Below, piece after piece: positions 23,700 to 34,421 of a stretch of DNA of 64,000 nucleotides. The notes beneath the pieces were generated by a model. That model had not been told where the DNA came from. It was given only the letters and a program-made list of their open reading frames with translations, and searched no databases. Both the position numbers and the translations under genes were made by a program. The stretch is from contig CAMGYJ010000003.1 of assembly GCA_946122785.1 (NCBI GenBank), forward strand, positions 186,001 through 250,000, read 5' to 3'. The DNA comes from Linum tenue. Its lineage: Eukaryota; Streptophyta; Magnoliopsida; Malpighiales; Linaceae. Position 1 is the stretch's first letter, and each line of letters starts with the position of its first letter.

Positions 23700-24000
23700 G
23701 AATATTAATGTCAATAACCATTTGATCCCAATATATAACACGAGTCGTTAGAAGAGGTCAATGTATGGTACTTAACCGCTTTCTTACACGCCCTCTCAAA
23801 CGAAAGCCGACTCATGGTCTTGAAGTTTGCACATGCCTCCCCATACCATGTGCTTTAAGACAACGATTAATATTGACGTTCGTGAGGAGTTGAACGTGTG
23901 ACTTCAAAAACAAACCAGCTATGCTACCATGTCAAGAACCATTTGATCTTAATAACTCGTTAGCAGATGTCCATGTACAGTACTTAACCACTTTCTTATA
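23700..24000 (-). repeat. tRNA-like dispersed repeat, minus orientation
   Basis: Reverse-oriented relative of the 23383-23690 repeat (CTCTCAAACGAAAGCCGACTC, AAGTTTGCACATGCC, GTGAGGAGTTGAACGTGTG). It is shared with copy 2 at 29925-30225, so it predates the segmental duplication. Confidence 0.5.
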
Positions 24001-24416
24001 ATTAATAATTAATTTAAACACGAGGTATTGTGTACAACAATCTAAGATCTTTTTTATTTTAGTGACATCGTAATTGTATAGGCGATGAAATAGATTAAAA
24101 AAAATGGCTACTTAGGAACCTTTTATGGGAACTATGAATATGTTCCCTTCCCCTATAAGGCTATAACAGTATAACGAAATGAAACATCCCCAAACGAAAC
24201 ACAGAAAGAATTAGTTATAATTAACAAAATGCGTCACCCCAAAGAAAACAAAGGAAGGGCTAACAGTGAAAACATTTTTTTTTTTTGCCTAAAATGGGTC
24301 TAAAAATATAAGTTCCACCTGGCATTGGTTTGGTGGGAACAATTAGTCCAAAATTTGTCCCCCTAGAGCTTGCAGAAGAACTCTCTTCTACCATAGTTTC
24401 CTATAACTACTTTCCT

Positions 24417-24424
24417 TATATAAA
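24417..24424 (+). promoter_or_regulatory. TATA box of the gene at 24564
   Basis: TATATAAA about 140 bp upstream of the ATG, in a block conserved with the duplicate promoter at 30684. Confidence 0.6.
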
Positions 24425-24563
24425 GACCTTTGGGAGTGTGAGGCCAAAAAACCACCCTCCACTCAAACATAAACCAGAGAGACAATACTTTCATATTGTA
24501 GAACTACTTGTTTTGAAATTGCTTGGGTTGGGTGAGGAGATAAATTGGTTATAGTAGCATCGA

Positions 24564-24821
24564 ATGGCCGACTCGATAGCGAGCATGATGGTTCGATGTG
24601 CGTTGTTGCAGGGGAGCTTATCGATTAGCGACACGGTGATCGAGAGGAGACCGTACCATAAGAACTGTGAGTGTGCACTTCACAAGCTGAAAGGTAAATG
24701 TTCTCGACTTTGGTCCTCGGAGAGGAACCTGTCGTTCCCGAAGAAGGCGAGAGGATCTCTGGCCGTATCAGCCTCATCTGGTAGTCACGAGTCATTTCCT
24801 GTACGATCTCTTCGTCGATAG
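24564..24821 (+). CDS. Small RRPYHxxCxCALH-family protein (85 aa), duplicated copy 1
   Basis: Single-exon frame of 85 residues starting MADSIASMMVRCALLQGSLS. The core TVIERRPYHKNCECALHKLK occupies about residues 24-43. A KCSRLWSSERNLSFPKKARG segment and a short Ser/Arg tail (PVRSLRR) follow. It has no signal peptide or membrane segment. The frame and core are preserved in the duplicate at 30837, with only about seven residue changes, all outside the core, which argues for purifying selection on the core. TATA box and leader are also duplicated. Biochemical role unknown. Confidence 0.9.
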   Translation: MADSIASMMVRCALLQGSLSISDTVIERRPYHKNCECALHKLKGKCSRLWSSERNLSFPKKARGSLAVSASSGSHESFPVRSLRR

Positions 24822-25442
24822 ATCTCGTCAATGGGTCATGATCAAGTTGGACTAAGGAGATAGTCGAATTTTTTAGAGACTATATACCATATAAATTAAA
24901 CTAGGAAGAGAGGGGGAAAGGGTTACCATTTTTTTTTTTTTGTTTAATGAATGTATTTTTTTATCAATTTCGTTAAGCTCTATATGTAGGTAATCCTCTC
25001 GTGTATTGTCTTTGTATAAGGTTGATCCTCTTATTTTCTTAACCTCTATTCATATGTTCTCTTGTAATACTAGTGCAACTATTAGTATCGTCAAGAAAAC
25101 ATACGCAATTTCAACGATCAGAAGTTCACAAATCAGACATCGTTTACCGCTTTGTATAACTATTAACAATGTGCAAGTTAGTCGAACGCCTTGGTAATGA
25201 ACAAAGGCTGACATTTCAACGCAATGTCAAGTTTCATTTCAGAATTTGGTTATGCTCCACAAAAGTAAAAATTATTCATACAAGCTATTGCTAAGAACCA
25301 AATTCAAAGGTTTATTTTATAAGAAAAAGAGTTAAATATCAAAAGTATTGGTCAATATGTTAAATATGGAAAAATTTGGGGCAGACAAATATATTAGGGT
25401 GTGCCTACGGTGACATGCATGTCATGGTGACTTGCACTTTCC

Positions 25443-25555
25443 GGTCGACCTCAGTTAGAATTAGGTCGACCTCATTTAGAATTCGGTCGACCTCATATAG
25501 GATCTGGTCGACCTCATTTAGGATTCGGTCGACCTCATATAGGATCAGGTCGACC
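25443..25555. repeat. 21-bp tandem repeats GGTCGACCTCATxTAGxATxx in the left MULE arm
   Basis: Five full 21-bp units start at 25443, 25464, 25485, 25506 and 25527, with a partial sixth at 25548. Each begins GGTCGACCTCA. The right arm (about 27180-27210) keeps only one unit, so the arms differ in copy number. Confidence 0.85.
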
Positions 25556-26278
25556 TAATCTGTTGTTTCAGTGTAAAAACAGTTCATGGTGCCTACTTTG
25601 GATATTCATATCATACAATTGGCTAGATGGAAATTGAAGACTAATGACTTGTTTTGAAGCTGGAGTGTCCCTCTACCTATTGAAGTGATTGAGAGCTCGA
25701 TAGGAAGTCCAGAAGACCATTTTTGAACCTCATCAAAAGGCTATGCCAAAACTGGGAAACTGCCTCGAAATGGCTAAGTCTGAAAACGTGTTTGTGAAGC
25801 CTATTTTGGAGTTCAATTCGAGAAGCATGAATGCGAGTCGAGTCCAGGAGCCTCTACCACGTTAAATTAGGTATGTTTATATACAAATTCAAGGCATTGG
25901 ATGAAAGATTGGATATCTGTAAGGCTTCAAACAAAAGGGTCGAAGTTTCTACGAAAGCTGTTTTTCTGGCAGACTTCGAGCACAAGCAAGCTGCCAGAAA
26001 AACAGTCTTCGTCGAGCCTTTTTTTTGAAGCCTTAAAGATATTCAATCTTTCATCCAATGCCTTGCCTTTGTATAAAAAAAATACGTAATTTAACGTGGT
26101 AGAGGCCCCTGGACTTGACTCGCATCCATGCTTCTCAAATTGAACTCCAAAGAAGGCTTGACAAACATGTTGCCAGACTTAGCCATTTTCAGACAGTTTC
26201 CCAGTTTTGGCATAGCCTTTTGGTCAGGTTCAAAAATGGTCTTCTGGACTTTCTATTGAGCTCCCAAGTACTTTAATG

Positions 26279-27048
26279 TAGGGGTGTACATGGGTCGGGT
26301 GGTCCGGGTTTAGGCATTTTAATCACCCGACCCATGCACTACGGTTTGAGAAATATTAAACACAAACCCACCCAAAAAAATTTAAACCCTACGGTTTGTT
26401 TCTAATTGGGTTGGGTCGGGTTGGCGATATTTTTAAGTAAAAATCCAACCCAACACAAAATATGTAATTATTCTACACCATAAAAATATTTTATAACAAA
26501 TTAAAAATTCAAACGAATAAACCGAGGTGAAAGGTATCAAAATTCACAAATATTGTTTGAATTTTAATAAAATTTTATTTACTTCAATTTATGTCTAGTT
26601 TTTTTCACGATATTTGTTGAAATAGGCTAAAAAGGTTACAAATGAACGCATCTAGAATATGTTATTCTATTAAAATTGTACACAAGAAAAAGAATTACGT
26701 GAATCATAGGTATATTAAATCTATGTCTAAACTTTAAGTCGAAAAATGCATTAGATTAGTGAGACCTTAAGAGAAAAACATGGCAAAATATCTTAATTTT
26801 CTCATAAGTATGACTATATATGACATAAATAGTTTTTTTGGATAAGAACTCATACCAATAATTGGAACACGAGTTGGGTCGGGTTCTACGGGTTGTGTAA
26901 TCCAAAATCCAAACCCAACCCAATAGAGGCGGGTTGTACAAAAGAAAACTCTCACCCAACCCAAAACCTTCATTTTAGCGATAAATACGGGTGGGTTGGG
27001 TCGGATTGGACGGGTGGGTCGGTTTGCGGGTGTGTTTGTTCACCCCTA
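26279..27048. mobile_element. Non-autonomous hAT element (770 bp) nested in the MULE
   Basis: Ends are TAGGGGTGTACA and, reversed, TAGGGGTGAACA, with a perfect 8-bp target duplication CTTTAATG (26271-26278 and 27049-27056). Subterminal zones repeat GGGTTGGGTCGGG and CCCAACCC words. No coding frame is convincing. Confidence 0.9.
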
Positions 27049-27263
27049 CTTTAATGTGTAGAGGGACACTTCAGCTTCAAAACAAGCCTTTAATCTCCAA
27101 TTTCCATCTAGCCAATTGTAAGATATGAATCTCCAAAGTAGGCACCATGAAACTGTTTTTACACTGAAACAACAGATTAGGTCGACCTGATCCTATATGA
27201 GGTCGACCGAAAAGTGCATGTCACCGTGACATGCATGTCACCGTAGCAAAGTCCAATATATTA

Positions 27264-29055
27264 ACCCGAATAATGTAAAAACCATCAAAGATAGAAAATG
27301 ACATTCATTGAAGGGTCAATAATTCTCTTCTTCAAACACTAAAATTTCCGATGCCATCTTTACAAAGTGGGCAATAAAGTATGCAAATATATAATAAAAA
27401 TTTGTCTGGCCTTTTGGCAATAAAGTATGCAAACTAACCCTACACTTTACTAATTTGGCCAAACCCGAAAGTTGATCGTTAGTCAACACTCCTATCAGTT
27501 ACCATTAAGTTTTCAATCTATAGATTATCAATTATGTAAATATATTTTAGAAAACAGAATTGTTTTTATTGGAAAATAGTCAACATTCGTACGAGTTATC
27601 ATTAAGTTTTCAATCTATAGATTATCAAATTTTGTGTTGGTCGCTTGGTTTTTTTATCAGTGTTATGGGAAATAAAAAAGTCTCATGAAATGTTATTGAT
27701 TGAACGATGTAAATTCTTTTGCATGTAATGTTTAGTATTTCTAAACATTTTACTATTAAATATTGACTTCCAATGAAATGAAAAATAATAAAAAGGAAAG
27801 AAGAGCCTATTGTGAAGTTAAAAGTTTCATTAAGGAAGACGAAGGTAATGTAATGGGTGGAGATAATAGAGCTTTAGATGGTGGAGCTATCATAAGAAAG
27901 CCAATCAAAATTTGTACTAATTCTTGAAAGTGAGCAGCAAATGGTGTTGTCTTATTAAATTTTTAGGAGTCGATGTTCTTACGTGATTTGTTTTTTATTT
28001 TTTGTATGGAATTTAGTCAACAAATTGGGTCATTAGCAATATTGAAGATTGTACGAGTAATGATATTTCCAATAATGAAATAATTTGAAAATTTTATGGT
28101 ATCAAATATAACATGTATTTCTCCACAGTTGCTATGATTATTTATACTCATTTAAATATAAAAAGAATATGTATGAATTCGCATATCCGTATAAAGAATA
28201 AACTAACTGTGGCCATCATCTTCTGTGGTACCAAGACAATAACAATTGTGCGCCGAGTAGAAAAAAGAGCAAATGCAATCGCAACAAACATGGAAGAAAG
28301 AATATGTTGATCGGTTTCTGGCTCTCCTTCTCAAAACCCTATTAAGAAAAATGAAGCATATATAGGCAGTTTTTAGTATCAGATAATATATGAATTGCTA
28401 AATTAGTTTATGTGCCTATCAAATTACACTTAGGTTATTAAAATCTTAAATTATTACTATATATTTGGGTATATTTTTATAATATGGATAAACGACTTAA
28501 ATCATTGGACCGCGATTCGACTATTAAACTTCAAACAATTTGCTTGATCCGCTCAAACACTTAAATAGTTGGTTTTAAACATTGAAGAAACATACTCCAC
28601 ATAGTATTGAAATGCAAGAGAAGAAGGAAGAAACAATTGATAATGTATATAAATGTATCACTAATGAATATGAAGACATTATTATTGGTGGAGATGATGA
28701 TGTTGCTCAGGGTGATTTGAAAATGTTTGTAGGACTCAGTTCCTTTGCACAGGGTTTTTGTTTCATTTTCATTAAAGGATTTTAGTCAATGAGTTATTAA
28801 AATGTCGAAGAACATTGTGATGTTGATCCTTTTGAATTGTTGAAGTATTTTAATAATCTCGATTCTCTTATTCTACTAATGAATTTGAATGTTTTGAGTA
28901 TTTGTATAATTCAACTTTCATTATACTACAAAAAATGTGTATCTCACATACAAATTCCTAATGTTGGTTACGTCATTACGACTGAATCCCACCAACTGAT
29001 CGGACCCGTGACTAGTAATCAAATATGAACATTCCGACCAATGGGCTGGGTTATA
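27264..29055. other. Non-coding stretch between the MULE and duplication copy 2
   Basis: AT-rich, with short chance frames only. The frame at about 28582-28785 (67 codons) has no recognisable domain. TTTTCAATCTATAGATTATCAA occurs twice (about 27510 and 27610), marking a short direct duplication of about 100 bp. Confidence 0.45.
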
Positions 29056-29924
29056 AGCTAGTTAACTATTGAGGGGAAACATTGGACTGATTGTTCCCAG
29101 TTCCCACCAACTGACCTTGAATATAGATTCTCCAAGTACCGGCATAATTAGTCCTCGGATTTGGAAAGTTCTAATTATTTCATCAATTTTTTTTTAGAAA
29201 TATCAGCATTTTGTAATTTTCCTTGTTTTGTACTTGAATAGAACAACAAGGTGCATTTTACTGTATATATATAGCATATATAGCTTTCCCCGGCAGGCGG
29301 CCGGCGAACAGTTTAGGTACTTCAGTTCGTTAGAAGAGAAGTTAAGGTTCATAAGTATTTAATTATCGTTAACCTCCCTACGTGGCCAACATTCCTAGCT
29401 TTTTCATCGCCTAGAAATTAAATTAAATAATAGTGATTAGCTAAAGATTCTTTGCCCACCGGCCGCCAACTTATTCCACGTACGTTTAACCTAAAATATC
29501 TTTCTGTTTTACCTTTTTATGGACGTGGAACTAAAAATATGATTTGTCTTTTTTTTTTACAAAAAAAAAATCTGATTTGTCGTTGCAATAATCTACTTAT
29601 GTAAAGATAACAGTATAAAATATGTACTTGATATATTCCAACGACTCGAGTTAGTAGGATATCAATCCGATCCGATTTTTTACATGATATCAGAAATTAT
29701 GGCAATTGGGATGTTTTGTATTCAAAATTTTATCATTCTCAATACTTATGGTTGACTTAAGTACAAGATATGACAAACATATGTTTGAGAGAACTGGAAC
29801 GATATAAGACCTATGTTAAACATCTCACAAAAATTCGAGCTACTGAGATGAATTTGTGTTTTACATAAGGTATCACAATATATAAAGATCGAGAAATCTC
29901 GTATTCAAATCACCCCAACCCCCA

Positions 29925-30225
29925 AAGAATATTAATGTCAATAACATTTGATCCCAATATATAACACGAGTCGTTAGAAGAGGTCAATGTATGGTACTTA
30001 ACCACTTTCTTACACGCCCTCTCAAACGAAAGCCGACTCATGGTCTCGAAGTTTGCACATGCCTCCCATACCATGTGCTTTAAGACAACGATTAATATTG
30101 ACGTTCGTGAGGAGTTGAACGTGTGCTTCAAAAACAAACCAACTATGCTACCATTTCAAGGACCATTTGATCTTAATAACTCGTTAGCCGATGTCCATGT
30201 AAAGTATTTAACCACTTCCTTATAA
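29925..30225 (-). repeat. tRNA-like dispersed repeat, minus orientation (copy 2)
   Basis: Counterpart of 23700-24000 in the second duplication copy, with the same CTCTCAAACGAAAGCC and GAGGAGTTGAACGTGTG words. Confidence 0.5.
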
Positions 30226-30683
30226 TTAATAATTAATTTAAACACGAGGTATTGTGTACAACGATCTGAGATTTTTTTATTTTAGTGACATCGTAATTGT
30301 ATAGGCGATGAAATAGATTAAAAAAAAAGGCTACTTAGGAACCTTTTATGGGAACTATGAATATGTTCCCTTCCCCTATAAGGCCATAACCGTATAATGA
30401 AATGAAACATCCCCCAACGAAACACAGAAAGAATTAGTTATAGAATCCGTCTGCCGGCCGGCGAAGACTTGCCATAATTAACCACATGCGTCACCTCAAA
30501 GAAAACAAAGGAAGGGCTAACAGTGAAAACTGAAAACAAAAAAAATTGCCTAAAATGGGTCTAAAATATCAGTTCCACCTGGCATTGGTTTGGTGGGAAC
30601 AATTAGTCCAAAATTTGTCCCCCTAGAGCTTGCAGAAGAACTCTCTTCTGCCATAGTTTCCTATAACTACTTTCCTTATAATT

Positions 30684-30691
30684 TATATAAA
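30684..30691 (+). promoter_or_regulatory. TATA box of the gene at 30837
   Basis: TATATAAA about 146 bp upstream of the ATG, in the block shared with 24417. Confidence 0.6.
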
Positions 30692-30836
30692 GACCTTTGG
30701 GAGTGTGAGGCAAAGAAACCACCCTCCACTCAAACATAAACCAGAGAAACAATACTTTCATCTTGTAGAACTACTTGTTTGTGAAATTGCTTGGGTTGGG
30801 CGAGGAGAATAATTGGTTGATAGTTAGTAGCATCGA

Positions 30837-31094
30837 ATGGCCGACTCGATAGCGAGCATGATGGTTCGATGTGCGTTGTTGCAAGGGAGCTTATCGATCA
30901 GTGACACGGTGATCGAGAGGAGGCCGTACCATAAGAATTGCGAGTGTGCACTTCACAAGCTGAAAGGTAAATGTTCTCGAGTTTGGTCCTCGGAGAGGAA
31001 CTTGTCGTTCACGAAGAAGGCGAGGGGATCTTTGGCCATCTCGGCCTCGTCTAGCGGTCACGAGTCAGTTCCTGTCCGGTCTCTTCGTCCGTAG
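30837..31094 (+). CDS. Small RRPYHxxCxCALH-family protein (85 aa), duplicated copy 2
   Basis: Single-exon frame of 85 residues, same length and start as the gene at 24564 (MADSIASMMVRCALLQGSLS). The core TVIERRPYHKNCECALHKLK is identical at the protein level. Differences are confined to the C-terminal half (SRVWSSERNLSFTKK; LAISASSSGHESVPVRSLRP). Promoter and leader are also duplicated. Likely a recent paralogue retaining function; that role is unknown. Confidence 0.9.
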   Translation: MADSIASMMVRCALLQGSLSISDTVIERRPYHKNCECALHKLKGKCSRVWSSERNLSFTKKARGSLAISASSSGHESVPVRSLRP

Positions 31095-31601
31095 ATCTCG
31101 TAGATGAGTCATGATCAAGTTGGATTAATGAGATAGTTGAATTTTTCAGAGACTATATAGTATATACCATATAAATTTAACTAGGAAGACAGAAAGAGGG
31201 GAAAAGGGTTACCGATTTTTTGTTTAATGAATGTGTTTTTATCAATTTCGTTAAGCTCTTCATGTAGACAATCCTATCGTGTATTGTCTTCGAATAAGGT
31301 TGATCCCTTATTTTCTTAAACTCTATACATATGTTCTCTTGTGATACTATAATTGTTATTGTCAAGAAAAAATATGCAATTTTAACGATTAGAAGTTCAA
31401 AAATAAGGCATCATTTACCGCTTTGTACAATTATTAACAATATGCAAGGTAGTCGAACGACTTGGTAATGTACAAAGGCTGACATTTCAACACAATATCA
31501 AGTTTCATTTCAGAATTTGGGTATGCTCCACAAAAATAAAAGCATTCATACAAGACCAAAATTCTAGCTATTGTTAAGAACCAAAATTCAGGGTTTGTTT
31601 G

Positions 31602-31628
31602 ATTTTTTTTTTTTTTTTTTTTTTTTTT
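31602..31628. repeat. Poly-T homopolymer run
   Basis: An almost pure T run at the end of segmental duplication copy 2. Possibly the end of a retroposed sequence or simple slippage. Confidence 0.6.
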
Positions 31629-31629
31629 G

Positions 31630-32600
31630 CCATTTCAAGGTTTGTTTGATAAAAAAAAAAGAGTTTGGTGATTACGAGCCTTTGGGCCCAGTTGTCTGTC
31701 TAAATCCAAAATTAGCAGTGCCGTAAAATGATGCAAGTCCAGTAGTTAAGCCCAGCTTCTTCCATAAAATGGGCCTTAATAACACTACAGAGCGACAATA
31801 GTTTATTACTTTGGTTTTGTTCTGATGAGTCGCAAGAAACTCCTGTTGGGCTCGCATTAGGCCCAACCACACCCCGATCCGGTACAATAACCGGTTTAAA
31901 CGAATTAAAATGTCTGTACCATACTAACCAGTAACCACAACGGAATAACATAGTGATTGATCGTCTTGTCAATTTAACCACAATACTAGAGGGTTTAATC
32001 CCTATTCAGGAGAACATAGTTCACTTTGTGACCAACCATATACCGCTTCATATGATCACTCATACCATACTATCAAATTACTCAACGTCACATGTCATTA
32101 CGTTTACAGGACATGGACTATTATTCCGATTACAACCCACTTCACGTTGTTTTCGACGCCAATCAACGTTGCTACATCCTTAATTTGTTGCCAAGTGTTG
32201 TATATAATAATTTTAAAAAAAAAACTCGAAACGTGAAAGAAAACCAAAGTTATCGAGAAAAATATCACGTACGATATTTGCTTTCATTTTTCAATTACCC
32301 ATAATTACTGCTAAAAAAAAAGTACGTTACATGTAAATGAAAGCCAAAATGTAACTAAACTACCAAAGCGGCTTGTCGTATTCTCTCCATCGAATTAACC
32401 GGAACGGCAATGATCCCCCACAGAAGATTCTTGGGTAGAACGGTAAAAGACAAGGATTTCACCCTGTAATTACTACAAATTTTCCTACCACTACGGCCGG
32501 CACATTTTCAGAATCGGCGAACGAAATTTTGTCGTTTTCCTCCTTTCATGTTCGTCGTTTTGAGGGGGCATCAACGTACGTAGAACTTTTTAGTTTTTTT
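31630..32600. other. Non-coding stretch
   Basis: No gene is supported; only short frames and AT-rich sequence upstream of the next small gene. Confidence 0.45.
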
Positions 32601-32612
32601 TTACCACACTCA

Positions 32613-32619
32613 TATATAA
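32613..32619 (+). promoter_or_regulatory. TATA box of the gene at 32863
   Basis: TATATAA about 250 bp upstream of the ATG at 32863. The open frame continues upstream of that ATG but contains no earlier ATG, so 32863 is taken as the start. Confidence 0.5.
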
Positions 32620-32862
32620 CCATCACTAGCATTCCTCCATTGGATCATCATCAAACCAAAGCTCGACACTAATTCATATAGTGTGTTCAGGCTGAGTAAT
32701 TAATTAGATCGAGCATTGGGTTGTCGAAACCACAAGATCGAGAAAGAGAGCAGTCATGGTGCCTGCCTGCTTGTCGTCGCCAGTGTTCGATTCGATTTGA
32801 TTTATCCACTACTCTTTTCTAGCGAGGAGGGAGCGATAGAGGGGGGTGTCGAAGGCCCTATC

Positions 32863-33210
32863 ATGTCTGAATCATTCTCGATGTTCGACGCCTGCATCTC
32901 GATTTTCGACATGGAGAAACGGAGGAGGCCGTACCATCGGTTCTGCGACTGTGCCCTTCACAAGCTGAAGAGGTCATCTAGCCTTAAACATTCTTCTTCT
33001 GGTGGTAGGAATGATGATGGTAGCAACATGGCCATCGCTTGTTTGAGGAGGTCGGTCACATTCCCGGGGGAGAAGAGAACGGCGGCGAAGATGAACCGCC
33101 GTGGCCGGTTGTGTTTCGTTGGTTGGGTCGAGACGACGTCCAAGAAGCCTGGGGCCGCCGCCGGCGAGAATAACGTGGGCACAATTTTATTGATTGAGGA
33201 TGAGAGTTAA
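32863..33210 (+). CDS. Small RRPYHxxCxCALH-family protein (115 aa), function unknown
   Basis: Single-exon frame of 115 residues from ATG 32863, starting MSESFSMFDACISIFDMEK. The core KRRRPYHRFCDCALHKLKRS lies at about residues 19-38, with F in place of N before the first Cys. The second half has SNMAIACLRRSVTFPGEKRT, a Gly/Ala-rich segment and an acidic end (IEDES). There is no signal peptide. It lies tail-to-tail with the receptor kinase at 34422-37058, an arrangement repeated in the next duplicated unit (37770), where the core is deleted. Confidence 0.85.
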   Translation: MSESFSMFDACISIFDMEKRRRPYHRFCDCALHKLKRSSSLKHSSSGGRNDDGSNMAIACLRRSVTFPGEKRTAAKMNRRGRLCFVGWVETTSKKPGAAAGENNVGTILLIEDES

Positions 33211-33249
33211 AGTGTTCTTTTTAAGTTGAGATTAGAGTATTCTTTTTTC

Positions 33250-34420
33250 TTTTTCTTCAGATCGTTGGCATCTGTATGTTATGATTCTTAATTAATTAGA
33301 AGAATTTTATTGTACATGTAAATTTGATCCATGTCATGGATTCAAAATCATAAGATGTGTAATTAAGTGGAAATGAAATGTCCATATTGTTGTATGAACT
33401 CATTTTGTATACAAATTATTGTTTGGTACTAGTGAATTTCTCCGTTAAGGAAAAAATTTGATGAGGCTTAGAGTTCCTTGTACATTAACCCGGTCAGCTT
33501 ATGCAAACGATACAAGATTTTCAACTAATGACTGTGAAATCGTATGCGAGGCGAAATGTTTTTTTAAGAGTTTGTTCATTGTCAGTTTGTCACACTTTCT
33601 ATGTTTTTAAAGCTTAGATTGTGGATGATTGGGTAGGTGATTTGATGCCAGAATGTTGAGGTGAAGTAAACTATCATTGGCTTTTGTTGTTTTGATTCTT
33701 TAGGACGATGAGCGGTTGAGTATTTTTTCTCATGTTTGATTGAAGTGTTTGACTTCAAATGGTTTCTCACTATGATCACTGGAACTCTTTCTCGATGAAT
33801 GAAAGTGACAATGTTATTTTCTCATAGTTCATTCAAAGTCTTTTAACATCAAACGAATTTCGTCAACACCTAACTTACACTCTTCTTAGTGATGGTTGTA
33901 AAGTATAGATGCTCCGAAGAAGATGCATATAATCATGATAAAAAATATTCAGGTTTATAGAATACCTTTTAACAATTAATTAAGCAGAGATGCACTTTGC
34001 ACTTAGGGGTCGTTTGAATGAGTTATTCGTATGAGTTATTTGCAATGAGTTATTTGGGCCCAAAAAACTCATTTTGAGTTATTTGGGTGCAAATAAATAA
34101 CCCATTTTTCTACAAAAGTTATTGGTGAGTTATTTATACTTGAGTTAATTTGAAACAACTCATTAATGAGTTATTGTCAATACCTCATAGGGCATGTGAT
34201 TTTTAGGCTGACAAGGCAATGAAATGGCGTGTTGGCCGTCCAAATTGACGGTCAAACCATGTTTCGGGCCAATTGAGTCTATATGTTGCATAGTTGAGAT
34301 CATGATGTTAATTTATGAAACCACGAGCTAAAGTTGATTATATGGTCATAGTTGAGACCAAAATAAAGTATTAACCCTAACTCGTTACACAACAACTCAT
34401 CCACACTTTTGTATTGTTGT
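33250..34420. other. Non-coding stretch between convergent genes
   Basis: About 33230-33900 is duplicated downstream of the truncated copy at 37770 (38030-38660). About 34005-34190 starts TTAGGGGTCGTTTGAATGAG and contains ACTCATT/AATGAGT foldback words, resembling one end of a Harbinger-type MITE; the other end was not found. Confidence 0.45.
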
Positions 34421-34421
34421 G

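Larger units (their letters stand above)
22140..25315 (+). repeat. Segmental duplication, copy 1 (about 3.2 kb, carries the gene at 24564)
   Basis: Long near-identical runs with 29056-31590 start at AGTTAACTATxGAGGGGAAAC and continue through the promoter, the gene and its 3' flank to about 25315. Copy 1 is longer because it carries a 436-bp insertion at 22688 and about 300 bp of tRNA-like repeat at about 23390-23690, both absent from copy 2. Confidence 0.85.
25397..27254. mobile_element. Long-inverted-repeat Mutator-like element (foldback MULE), split by a hAT
   Basis: Two arms of nearly 600 bp fold back on a centre near 25990; the right arm is interrupted by the hAT at 26279-27048. Outer ends read GGGTGTGCCTACGGTGACAT and, reversed, GGACTTTGCTACGGTGACAT. 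A perfect 9-bp target duplication AATATATTA lies at 25388-25396 and 27255-27263; nine bases is the MULE signature. Without the hAT and its target copy the element is about 1080 bp. Arms match over long stretches, for example TTGGCATAGCCTTTTG and its complement. No transposase is present. Confidence 0.88.
29056..31590 (+). repeat. Segmental duplication, copy 2 (about 2.5 kb, carries the gene at 30837)
   Basis: Matches 22140-25315 from AGTTAACTATTGAGGGGAAAC through promoter, gene and 3' flank. It lacks the 436-bp MITE and the plus-strand tRNA-like repeat of copy 1, and has its own small insertion at about 30445-30475. Confidence 0.85.

Noticed and set aside
25376..25558. Plus-strand frame with repeated RSTSFRIRSTSYRI
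   Set aside because: Translation of the 21-bp GGTCGACCTCA repeats inside a foldback MULE; not a real protein.
32716..32862. N-terminal extension of the gene at 32863
   Set aside because: The open frame continues upstream but has no ATG there (position 32716 is TTG), and the duplicate at 37770 starts at the aligned ATG.
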